Below are positions 8,423-15,821 of a DNA stretch of 64,000 nucleotides, in pieces. The notes below the pieces were generated by a model. That model was not told the origin of the DNA. It made no database searches and saw only the letters and a program-made list of their open reading frames with translations. The DNA comes from Candidatus Thiothrix sulfatifontis. GTDB taxonomy: Bacteria; Pseudomonadota; Gammaproteobacteria; Thiotrichales; Thiotrichaceae. Position numbers and translations under genes: made by a program. The stretch spans positions 2,108,001 through 2,172,000 of the forward strand of contig CP094685.1 in NCBI GenBank assembly GCA_022828425.1, written 5' to 3'. Positions within the stretch are counted from its first letter, which is position 1. Every line of letters starts with the position of its first letter.

Positions 8423-10723
8423 GTGCAGGAATCAGATCAATCCAGCAAGGCATCACGCCGCGCTTTCCTTAAAAGCATGATGGGAACGGCGGTCGTTTCA
8501 AGTGCTGTTGTCAGCCTTGATGCGCAGGCGCGTATTCATGCCCCTCACGAATTGGAAACCCTTCAAGACTACGAAGAACACTGGGGCTTCTGCGATATGT
8601 GTTACTGGCGCTGTGGTTTGAAAGTCCGCACCCGTGACGGCAAAGCCTTTAAAATCGATGGCAACCCGGAACACCCCTACAACAAAGGCGTGGTGTGCGG
8701 CAAAGGCAATGCCGGGATTCAAGTTGCGTTCGCACCCAATCGCCTGAAACAGCCACAAGAACGCGTTGGTGAACGCGGTGCAAATCAATGGCGCCCAATC
8801 CCGTGGGATGAAGCACTGGACAAAGTAGCGCACGAACTCAACAAGGTGAAAGAAAAATACGGCGCACAAGCACTGGTGATGATCGGTCATGGCACGTGGG
8901 AAAAACCCTATCATCGCCTTGCGCACGCTTTTGGCACCCCCAATACCACCAGCCCGGTGTATGGTTTGTGCTGCGGACCGCGTGCGGTTGGCTCAATGTT
9001 CGTTACTGGACGCAATTGCACCGGCAATGAAACCATCGACCGTGAAAATTGCAAATACTTCCTGATGATGGGGCGCAATATCACCGAATCGTTGCATAAC
9101 GGTGAAACTCTCGGCTGGTTGGACGGGGTAGCGAATGGCGCGAAAGTGGTGTATGTCGATCCGCGTTACACCATTACCGCTTCCAAAGCCGATGAATGGT
9201 TGGGGATTCGCCCGCTCACTGACCATGCATTTTTGCTGGCGATTATCCATGTCATGCTCAAAGAAGAGCTGTATGACAAGCCTTTCGTGGCGGAATACGT
9301 GGTGGGTTTGGAGGAATTACGCGCCAGAGTCGCCAATTACACCCCCGAATGGCAAGAGGCGATTACCACGATTCCAGCCGCTACGGTGTACCGCGTGACC
9401 CGTGAAATGGCCGCTGCCGCCCCCGCAGTGCATGTGTACAGCCCGCGCCGTTTAACCCGCACGTCCAATGATTTTGGCATCAGTTGGAGTATGTCGCTGA
9501 TCAATACTTTGTTTGGCACTTGGGATCGCAAGGGCGGCATGTTTACCCCGCAAACCTTTAAAATTCCTGAAATTGAATTGCCCGAATTCCCACACGCACA
9601 CGTTGCACGCGATGAAACTCACGGTGATTTCAATTTCAACCACACGCCGTTCAGCGTGAATACCGAAGGTAAAATTCTACGCGCAGACGGCGCCGGTGTG
9701 CCGGGGCGTTGGCCGATTGCCAGCCCGGAATACGGTTTGACCAATGAAATGTGGAAAGCCATGGCGGAACAAGACCCTTACCCGCTAAAAGCTTTGCTAA
9801 CGGCAGGTGGCAACGGTTTCACCAACAGCACCGATTACGAAACCGTGCGCAAAGGCTTGATGAACATGGATTTCTACGTGGCGTGCGATGTTTTGCCCAA
9901 TGAAATGAATGCGTATGCCGATATTTTATTGCCAGAATCCAGCTATTTGGAACGTTACGATGACCTGCAAATCGGCGGGGCGAAAGAAGGTTTTGTGGCG
10001 TTACGTGAACCGGCAATGCAACCGCTACACGACACCAAAGGTTCGTGGGAAATTTGCAAGGAACTCTCCAAACGCATGGGCTTGGAGGCGTATTTCCCGC
10101 ACGAGTCGATTGAAGCATTGTTGGATGATCGCCTGCAAAAAGCCGGGCATTCATTGGCTGAGCTTAAGGAGAAAGGCATTCTTAAAAAGCCTGCCGATGA
10201 CAAAGTAAATTTCCCGCGTGAATTTGGTTTGAAGTCCGTGTTCCCGACCCCTAGCGGCAAGGTGGAAGTGATTCCTAACAAGATCAAAGAGCTAGGCATG
10301 GAGAGCGCGTTGGATTGGGATGAGCAACCCCGCCCCAACCCCGGTGAATTCCATTTTACCTTTGGGCGTGTCGGTTTCCATACCCATGCTCGCACCCAAG
10401 ACAATATCTGGCTGAATTATTTGATGACCGAAAACGTTTTGTGGGTGCACCCTGATCCTGCGCAAGCACTTGGCCTTGTTGAAGGGGATACCGTGGATAT
10501 TCGCGGGCGTGATGGGCGCGGCGGCACGATTAAAGTCAAGGTGACGCCGCGTATCCGCCCTGACACGGTGTTCACGGTACACGGTTTTGGTCATTGGGAT
10601 GAGCGCATGACCACTGCCGTGGGCAAAGGCTTATCGGATTCATTATTAGCCTCACAAAACCGTGAAAAGCGCATCGGCAGTATGTCGATGGGTATGAACA
10701 TGGTGACGTTGCGCAAGGTTTGA
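8423..10723 (+). CDS. Molybdopterin oxidoreductase catalytic subunit, PhsA/PsrA-like
   Basis: A 766-residue periplasmic enzyme of the DMSO-reductase superfamily, related to thiosulfate and polysulfide reductases. It has a twin-arginine signal (SRRAFLK, Arg 12-13), a [4Fe-4S] motif with Cys 57, 60, 64 and 92, and GLCCGP near 181-186, where the Mo-coordinating Cys is expected in PhsA/PsrA-type enzymes. A C-terminal molydopterin-dinucleotide-binding domain follows (about 640-760). GTG 8423 is preferred as start because AGGAG lies five bases upstream; ATG 8402 is in frame but has no ribosome site. Operon with the FeS and cytochrome b subunits. Substrate (thiosulfate, polysulfide or tetrathionate) and direction cannot be read from sequence; SoeA is less likely given the length and partner subunit. 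Confidence 0.85.
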   Translation: MQESDQSSKASRRAFLKSMMGTAVVSSAVVSLDAQARIHAPHELETLQDYEEHWGFCDMCYWRCGLKVRTRDGKAFKIDGNPEHPYNKGVVCGKGNAGIQVAFAPNRLKQPQERVGERGANQWRPIPWDEALDKVAHELNKVKEKYGAQALVMIGHGTWEKPYHRLAHAFGTPNTTSPVYGLCCGPRAVGSMFVTGRNCTGNETIDRENCKYFLMMGRNITESLHNGETLGWLDGVANGAKVVYVDPRYTITASKADEWLGIRPLTDHAFLLAIIHVMLKEELYDKPFVAEYVVGLEELRARVANYTPEWQEAITTIPAATVYRVTREMAAAAPAVHVYSPRRLTRTSNDFGISWSMSLINTLFGTWDRKGGMFTPQTFKIPEIELPEFPHAHVARDETHGDFNFNHTPFSVNTEGKILRADGAGVPGRWPIASPEYGLTNEMWKAMAEQDPYPLKALLTAGGNGFTNSTDYETVRKGLMNMDFYVACDVLPNEMNAYADILLPESSYLERYDDLQIGGAKEGFVALREPAMQPLHDTKGSWEICKELSKRMGLEAYFPHESIEALLDDRLQKAGHSLAELKEKGILKKPADDKVNFPREFGLKSVFPTPSGKVEVIPNKIKELGMESALDWDEQPRPNPGEFHFTFGRVGFHTHARTQDNIWLNYLMTENVLWVHPDPAQALGLVEGDTVDIRGRDGRGGTIKVKVTPRIRPDTVFTVHGFGHWDERMTTAVGKGLSDSLLASQNREKRIGSMSMGMNMVTLRKV

Positions 10724-10733
10724 GGAGCGAGAA

Positions 10734-11483
10734 ATGGTTGCAAAATACGTGATGTTGGCGGATACCACCCGCTGCATTAACTGCAAGGCGTGCGAAGTCG
10801 CTTGCCGTGCGGAATGGGATACCCCGCTGGGTTATTCGCGTGACTGGGTGAAGGAAGTCGAATACGTCAATGCCAAGGGGTTGCCGGAAGTGCAATTATT
10901 CCCCGGTCGTTGCCAGCATTGCGACGACCCGCCGTGCGTGGAGGTTTGCCCCTCCGGTGCATCCTGGAAGCGTGAGGACGGCATTGTGCTGGTCGATCAT
11001 GCGATTTGTTCCGGTTGCGAATTGTGCGTTCCGGCTTGCCCGTATGACGCGCGGTGGCTGAATCCGGTGACGAATACCATTAGCAAATGCACGTTCTGCC
11101 AGCCGCGCATCGACAAGGGCTTGCAGCCTGCGTGCGTGGAGACGTGTGTGGGGCACGCGCTGATTTTTGGCGATGCCAATGACCCGAATTCTGCGGTTTC
11201 CCAATTGCTGAAAGCCAAAGAATGGCAAAAGTTGGTGACGGATGAGGTCAATATCGGCCCTAACCATTATTACTACACGGCGGGCAAAGCGATTCCTGAC
11301 GCGGTGATGCCGAAGCTAAATGAGCGGCATTTGTCCGGCACGCTGATGGAAAACATCGTTAACCCGCTGGGGACACTGGGTATCGGCGGGATGATGGCGG
11401 TATTCCTCGGTGCAGGTATTAAAAAATTGATCGACCGTCGCCAAGACGTGAGCAACAAGGAGGGCAGCCATGAGCAGCACTAA
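10734..11483 (+). CDS. Four-cluster ferredoxin subunit with C-terminal membrane anchor (PhsB/FdnH-like)
   Basis: A 249-residue electron-transfer subunit with four Cys clusters typical of the DmsB/PhsB family: CINCKACEVAC near the start, CQHCDDPPCVEVC, CSGCELCVPAC, and CTFCQPRIDKG with a later CVETC. These would hold four [4Fe-4S] clusters that link the Mo enzyme to the membrane. Unlike short PhsB, it has a C-terminal hydrophobic helix (about residues 212-232) as in formate dehydrogenase FdnH, suggesting anchoring. GAGGAG lies before the ATG. It starts 10 bases after the catalytic gene and overlaps the cytochrome b gene by 14 bases. Confidence 0.9.
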   Translation: MVAKYVMLADTTRCINCKACEVACRAEWDTPLGYSRDWVKEVEYVNAKGLPEVQLFPGRCQHCDDPPCVEVCPSGASWKREDGIVLVDHAICSGCELCVPACPYDARWLNPVTNTISKCTFCQPRIDKGLQPACVETCVGHALIFGDANDPNSAVSQLLKAKEWQKLVTDEVNIGPNHYYYTAGKAIPDAVMPKLNERHLSGTLMENIVNPLGTLGIGGMMAVFLGAGIKKLIDRRQDVSNKEGSHEQH

Positions 11484-12198
11484 ACCCACCATTAAGGTAC
11501 GCACCAAGGATGTGATTGCGATCCACTGGTTCAACGCTTTTTTCTGGCTGACGCTGGTATTGACTGGCTTTGGCATTATTTCCGGCGATTTTGTGCGCCT
11601 TGCTCCGGCATTCTGGCCGACATTCCTGCAAAACCTGCTGGGGGGCAATGCCAATCTGGTGCTGCTGCACGGCATCGGTGGCATGGTGTGGGCAGGGGTG
11701 ATTGGCGTGTACGCGCTGTTGAATTTCAAGCGGGTGGTATTGCCGTTTCTGAAAAATGTGCTGGTGTTAACGCCTAAGGCAGCTATCGCGGATGTGAGTT
11801 CGATGGTGATCACGTTGGCGCATTTATTTGGCTTGTTGAAACACCAAAGCGTGCCACCGCAAGGGCGTTACAACGGGGCGCAACGTTTGCTGGGGACGAT
11901 GATTATTGCGTGTTCGCTGGCGATTGCGGTGACGGGGATGTATTTGTTCCTCAGCCCCATGCTTCTGGACTTTGCCGCATCAGCGGGGGTCTTGGGGGGC
12001 GTGTTCCGCTGGGCGTTGGTGATTCATTTGGCAGCGGTGTTGCTGGTATTGTTGGGCTTGGTGGCACATATCTATTTCGCGGTGGTGGAAGAGCCGGAAT
12101 CGCTGGAAACCATGAAGTCGGGCGAGGCGGAAGTTGCGTTTATCAAGCACCATAATCCCTTGTGGTATGCGGAGTTGGAGCGTGAGGGGAAGGTTTGA
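11470..12198 (+). CDS. Cytochrome b membrane subunit (PhsC/FdnI-like)
   Basis: A 242-residue membrane protein with four to five helices of the formate-dehydrogenase gamma/PhsC type. His residues in AIHWFNAFFW, LLHGIGGMVW, VIHLAAVLL and LVAHIYFAVVEE are placed as expected for two b haems. It would exchange electrons between quinone and the FeS subunit. This differs from SoeABC sulfite oxidases and PsrABC, whose third subunits are NrfD-like without haem, so the complex is architecturally closer to Salmonella PhsABC. Last gene of the operon; a stable hairpin follows. Confidence 0.85.
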   Translation: MSSTKPTIKVRTKDVIAIHWFNAFFWLTLVLTGFGIISGDFVRLAPAFWPTFLQNLLGGNANLVLLHGIGGMVWAGVIGVYALLNFKRVVLPFLKNVLVLTPKAAIADVSSMVITLAHLFGLLKHQSVPPQGRYNGAQRLLGTMIIACSLAIAVTGMYLFLSPMLLDFAASAGVLGGVFRWALVIHLAAVLLVLLGLVAHIYFAVVEEPESLETMKSGEAEVAFIKHHNPLWYAELEREGKV

Positions 12199-12207
12199 CG
12201 TTTGCTT

Positions 12208-12232
12208 GTCTGGCTATCGACGGTAGCCAGAC
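12208..12232. terminator. Hairpin between the convergent molybdoenzyme operon and bcp
   Basis: Nine-base perfect stem (GTCTGGCTA/TAGCCAGAC) with a seven-base loop, ten bases after the cytochrome b stop. There is no T tract on the plus side, so termination may be factor-assisted; placement between convergent genes supports a terminator role. Confidence 0.5.
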
Positions 12233-12253
12233 GGTTGGGGTCATCAGGTGGGC

Positions 12254-12718
12254 TTAAAGCTGTTTGATCACATCCAACATCGCTCGCGCGTGCCCGTTCG
12301 GATCGACCTGATACAACGCTTCCACCAGCGTTCCATCTTTGTCGATGACGAAGGTAGAACGCACAATGCCCATTTTCTTCACGCCATTCTTTTCCTTTTC
12401 CTGCCACACGCCATAAGCCGCGCAAACTTCGCCTGAGGTATCCGCCAACAGTTCCACTTTCAGCCCGAATTTGTCGATGAAGGCTTGATGGCTGCCACAA
12501 TCATCCTTGCTGACCCCGATCACCACGGCATGATGCGCGGCAAACTCGGCTGCCAGTGCGGTGAATTCGTTCGCTTCAATGATGCAGCCGGGGGTATCGT
12601 CTTTGGGGTAAAAGTACAGTACGACGTGTTGTTTGCCTGCAAAATCAGCCAGTGACACGGTTGTGCCGTGCTGATTGGGGGAACTGAACGCGGGGGCAGG
12701 TTGCTTGGCTTGTAACAT
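12254..12718 (-). CDS. bcp: Thiol peroxidase, Bcp/PrxQ family
   Basis: A 154-residue peroxiredoxin that reduces peroxides with thioredoxin. The peroxidatic Cys is in DDTPGCIIEANEF near residue 45, followed by the usual VIGVSKD strand and STFVIDKDG. The resolving Cys found five residues later in E. coli Bcp is absent; instead a Cys in KDDCGSHQ lies about 35 residues on, as in the alternative PrxQ subgroup with the resolving Cys in the next helix. Convergent with the Phs-like operon. Confidence 0.93.
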   Translation of the reverse strand: MLQAKQPAPAFSSPNQHGTTVSLADFAGKQHVVLYFYPKDDTPGCIIEANEFTALAAEFAAHHAVVIGVSKDDCGSHQAFIDKFGLKVELLADTSGEVCAAYGVWQEKEKNGVKKMGIVRSTFVIDKDGTLVEALYQVDPNGHARAMLDVIKQL

Positions 12719-12747
12719 CAGCGGGTCTCCAAAAAATAAAACAGCCG

Positions 12748-13641
12748 CTAAGATAGCCTGAAACCCGCTTCCCGTAAAAAAGCCAGCAATGCGGGCGCGT
12801 GTTCCTCGATTTTATCGACGGAGGCGTGACCCGCGTCGGGAATTTCCAGCAGGGTTAAACGTGCTTGCGGGCAATGGCTGACGATGGCATGTGCATCGGC
12901 GAGTGGCACAACCTGATCGTCTACCCCGTGCACCAACAGAATGGGGCAAGCAATCTGGCATACGCTATTCAGCGGCGCAATCGCCGCAAAGCGATGCCCG
13001 ATCACCCATTGCACATAACGGTTGATGACGCGAATCAGGAAGTGGGGTAAGTGCAAGGTTTGCAGGTAACGGCGCATCACCCATTCAGGGTGCGCAAACG
13101 CCGAAACGCTAATCACCGCAGCAATGTCGCTGCGCCGCGACGCTGCCAGCAATACCGCACCCGCGCCGACCGAATGCCCCAACAATACCAGTTTGCCGCA
13201 AGCCGCCGGATGATTGGCGTGCAACCACGCGAGCGCACTCTCTAAATCTTCGGCAAAACGGGGTAGGGATGAAAAGCTGTGGGTGTCACTTTGCCCGTGA
13301 TTGCGGGCATCGAAGAGCAGCACATTCAAGCCCGCCCGCTGAAAGGGCGCGGCGATGGGCAACATCAGCTCGGCATTGCTGCCCCAACCGTGAAGGATGA
13401 CCAGCGTTTGTGTGGCATTGCCAGCGGGCAAAAACCAGCCGAATAAGCGTTTGTTGGCAACGCTGGGAATCCACACTTGTTCAAAAGCAAAGCCTAAGTC
13501 TTGCGGCGTGCCGTTTTCGATTTGGCGGGGGGCGCGAAAGCCCCAGTGGATGCCGAGCATGAACAGCGCAATTGCTCCGGCAATAATCCCCGCAATGATC
13601 AGCAATGCTGATGTCAAAAGTCGTAGCCTGCCCCGATCCAC
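12748..13641 (-). CDS. Membrane-anchored alpha/beta hydrolase
   Basis: A 297-residue serine hydrolase with one N-terminal transmembrane helix (about residues 9-32), so the catalytic domain is probably outside the cytoplasmic membrane. Visible elements are the oxyanion segment LHGWGSN, nucleophile elbow GHSVGAG, acid in GVDDQVVP and catalytic His in DAGHAS. Substrate unknown. The frame opens with GTG at 13641, which overlaps the end of the upstream outer-membrane protein gene by 28 bases; a TTG nearer the upstream stop is an alternative. Probable last gene of the operon starting with the Rieske gene. Confidence 0.8.
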   Translation of the reverse strand: MDRGRLRLLTSALLIIAGIIAGAIALFMLGIHWGFRAPRQIENGTPQDLGFAFEQVWIPSVANKRLFGWFLPAGNATQTLVILHGWGSNAELMLPIAAPFQRAGLNVLLFDARNHGQSDTHSFSSLPRFAEDLESALAWLHANHPAACGKLVLLGHSVGAGAVLLAASRRSDIAAVISVSAFAHPEWVMRRYLQTLHLPHFLIRVINRYVQWVIGHRFAAIAPLNSVCQIACPILLVHGVDDQVVPLADAHAIVSHCPQARLTLLEIPDAGHASVDKIEEHAPALLAFLREAGFRLS

Positions 13642-14513
13642 GTACTGTCATGCGCAAAATCCGCATCAAACATACCCGGAACGCTGGCACTGCCGATGGG
13701 CGTGTTGATGGCGGCACTGTCGTAATCCCAGTCACTGCGGTTATGCCCGATGCTGACGAAGGCATTTTTCAGTTGCGGCTGATTCAGCAGTTTGGCGGGT
13801 TTGATTTTGGCCTCGACTTCCAGCGTGCGGTATGCGCCGTCTATGTCGATGCCGGAACCGACCCAGCCGTTATCCATCTCGCCCGTTTGGTGGTTGAGGG
13901 AGGCATTGCCCGCCATTTCCAGCCAAGGGGTTGCCTGATAGCTGCCTTGCACCGCGATACCGGCTTTGTAGGTAGTGACTTCGGTATCAAAGGTATCCAA
14001 CATATCCAAGGCAAGATTGGCGGCGGGCAGGGCATTGCGCACTTTCATGAACGGGGTGCTGACGCCGGTATTCACGCCCACTCCCACATGCCCCCGCGCC
14101 GTTTTCAGCACATCGTAACCCACGCCTGCATCAAGGTTTACGCCGTGGATGCGGTAATCGGCTGGGACGGGAATTGCGGTATTGTCCGCAATCAAATCCG
14201 TGACACTGCTACCGATCACGGGCAAGCTGCTGGTTAGCGGCAGGCTGGCAAGATCGGTCATTTGGTTGACGGTATCCGAGTCGAAATAATCGGCGCGGAA
14301 TTGGTAATACAGCGGCGAACCGTTGATATTGCGGTGCGGTTCTGCCAGCGTCCAGGTATCCACTTCCAGCGAGGTATCCATGCTCACAAAGGGCTTGGCG
14401 GCTGCGCCCATGTCGAAATCACCGCTGCCGTAGCGCAATTCCAAGGCGTGGGCGGGGGTGATGCTGGCGAGGGTTAGGCAAGCAAGGGTTGCTGAGCGGG
14501 TTAATACATCCAT
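13614..14513 (-). CDS. Putative outer-membrane beta-barrel protein (TIGR04219-like)
   Basis: A 299-residue exported protein. It has a cleavable signal (LACLTLASITPAHALE) and a mature part made of alternating amphipathic strands, ending in Phe as outer-membrane barrels do (IGAGYDF). The opening LELRYGSGDFDMG resembles the TIGR04219 family of outer-membrane proteins, function unknown. ATG 14513 is chosen because it immediately precedes the signal peptide; the frame is open further upstream without one. It lies 16 bases after the NifX-like gene, in an operon headed by a Rieske protein, an unusual partner. Confidence 0.7.
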   Translation of the reverse strand: MDVLTRSATLACLTLASITPAHALELRYGSGDFDMGAAAKPFVSMDTSLEVDTWTLAEPHRNINGSPLYYQFRADYFDSDTVNQMTDLASLPLTSSLPVIGSSVTDLIADNTAIPVPADYRIHGVNLDAGVGYDVLKTARGHVGVGVNTGVSTPFMKVRNALPAANLALDMLDTFDTEVTTYKAGIAVQGSYQATPWLEMAGNASLNHQTGEMDNGWVGSGIDIDGAYRTLEVEAKIKPAKLLNQPQLKNAFVSIGHNRSDWDYDSAAINTPIGSASVPGMFDADFAHDSTWIGAGYDF

Positions 14514-14529
14514 GTAAACAAGTCCTGAA

Positions 14530-14922
14530 TTAGTGGTGATGCTCGTGATCGTGATGATGCTCATGATCGTGTTCATGCGGCGCTGCCGGTGGCAGTGTAT
14601 TCGACAACAAGGCTTTTACCGCCGTCACCGGATCCGTTTCCGCCGTTGCCCGCACCATCACACCCCGGCTGCCCATCTTACTCACGAAACCTTCGCCGCA
14701 GCCGCTGGTTATTAAATAGTCTAGTTCAAGCAAGGGGTGTTCGCCCTGACCGTTCCATTCGTGCAAAGCCATTTCCTTGGGCAAATCCAGCCGCTCAAGT
14801 TCCTGTATTTCGTTGCCATCATACGTTTCGTACACCATAAAACGCCGCCCTTTACCGGCATGTCCGGTAATGGTGCGGAAATTCTGGCTGCTGACACCAA
14901 TTTTCAAAGAACCAACTTTCAT
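14530..14922 (-). CDS. NifX/NafY-like protein with His-rich tail
   Basis: A 130-residue protein of the dinitrogenase iron-molybdenum-cofactor-binding family (NifX/NifB-C/NafY fold): KIGVSSQNFRTITGHAGKG at the N-terminus, YLITSGCGEGFVSKM in the middle. In non-nitrogen-fixing contexts these proteins are uncharacterised or proposed to bind metal clusters. The tail is a stretch of His/Asp/Glu (HEHDHEHHHDHEHHH), which should bind metal such as Ni, Zn or Cu. A good ribosome site (GAGG) precedes the ATG. It follows the Rieske gene by 14 bases. No other nif gene is in the window. Confidence 0.8.
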   Translation of the reverse strand: MKVGSLKIGVSSQNFRTITGHAGKGRRFMVYETYDGNEIQELERLDLPKEMALHEWNGQGEHPLLELDYLITSGCGEGFVSKMGSRGVMVRATAETDPVTAVKALLSNTLPPAAPHEHDHEHHHDHEHHH

Positions 14923-14936
14923 GGGGAAATCCTCGT

Positions 14937-15533
14937 TTAAGCCACGTTACCGTCTTCACCGATCAACAAAGTAGCATCGTCTTTGAAATAGTACGGCGGC
15001 ACGACCAGATTCGTCGCGGCAGGTACATTCTTGTACACGCGCCCCGCCAAGTCAAAGCGCGAACCGTGGCAGGGGCAATACCAGCCGCCTCTCCACTCCG
15101 CACCCAAATCTTCCGGCGCAACTTCTGGGCGATACGTTGGTGAGCAGCCCAGATGGGTGCAAATCCCCACCAATACCAAGTATTTCGGGTCACGCGAACG
15201 GTGTGCGTTTTGCGCATAGGTCGGTTGTTGCTCAACCACGGCGGAGGCAGGGTCACGCAAATTGCCATTGTTCGCGGGCAAATTTGCCAGCATTTCCTCG
15301 GTGCGATTCACTACCCACACCGGCTTGCCGCGCCAAACGACTCGGATCAACTGCCCCGGCTCTACATTGCTAATGTTGATTTCAACCGGCGCACCCGCTG
15401 CCAACGCCCGCGCACTCGGCGACCATGAGCTGAGAAAGGGGACGGCGACTGCCGCCACACCCGCTGCACCGACGACCGAGGTAGCAGCGACGAGCAGGCG
15501 ACGGCGGCCTTGATTAATGTCTGTGTGTGTCAT
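14937..15533 (-). CDS. Rieske [2Fe-2S] protein without neighbouring cytochrome b/c1 genes
   Basis: A 198-residue Rieske protein of the bc1-complex type. Twin-arginine N-terminus (GRRRLLVAAT), hydrophobic anchor, and cluster motifs CTHLGC (Cys 125, His 127, Cys 130) and CPCHGS (Cys 153, Cys 155, His 156), the usual two-Cys two-His ligands plus disulfide pair. Normally petA is followed by petB and petC; here it is followed by NifX-like and outer-membrane protein genes, and it is divergent from a bd-like/FCSD operon. It may be a second Rieske protein used with another complex, or a spare copy exchanged into bc1. Confidence 0.93.
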   Translation of the reverse strand: MTHTDINQGRRRLLVAATSVVGAAGVAAVAVPFLSSWSPSARALAAGAPVEINISNVEPGQLIRVVWRGKPVWVVNRTEEMLANLPANNGNLRDPASAVVEQQPTYAQNAHRSRDPKYLVLVGICTHLGCSPTYRPEVAPEDLGAEWRGGWYCPCHGSRFDLAGRVYKNVPAATNLVVPPYYFKDDATLLIGEDGNVA

Positions 15534-15659
15534 GTAACAATAACTCCTAAAAATGAGTGCCGGTATTCAAGCGACGATAACCCACAACGTTAATGGGTTA
15601 ATCACTTGATTGCATTGCGAAACTGCAAATCAATTGCATTATTAATGCACCGTTTTTGA

Positions 15660-15673
15660 TTGACATATGTCAA
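15660..15673. promoter_or_regulatory. Perfect TTGACATATGTCAA palindrome (Fnr/FixK/Dnr-type box)
   Basis: The 288-base intergenic region 15534-15821 separates the Rieske operon from the bd-like/FCSD operon and is strongly AT-rich. The 14-base perfect palindrome fits TTGA-N6-TCAA, the shared core of Fnr, FixK and Dnr sites of the Crp/Fnr superfamily. It lies about 150 bases before the bd-like start codon. A near-palindrome TTGATTTTTTCAA close to 15700 has spacing five and does not fit. Binding by a redox or oxygen regulator is inferred, not shown. Confidence 0.6.
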
Positions 15674-15821
15674 CAAATCTTAGATTTCATCGTTTTTTAA
15701 TTGATTTTTTCAATTTTTTAAAAATCTCAAAGCCTTTTTGTCGGAAAAGGCAGAATCTCCACCCACTGCTTTAGGGTCAACGGCTGTGTGTCGTTGTTAG
15801 TTAAAAAACAAGGAGATTTCC

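Noticed and set aside
14530..14922. Nitrogen fixation locus suggested by the NifX-like gene
   Set aside because: No nifHDK, nifENB or other nif gene in the window; the family also occurs outside nitrogen fixation.
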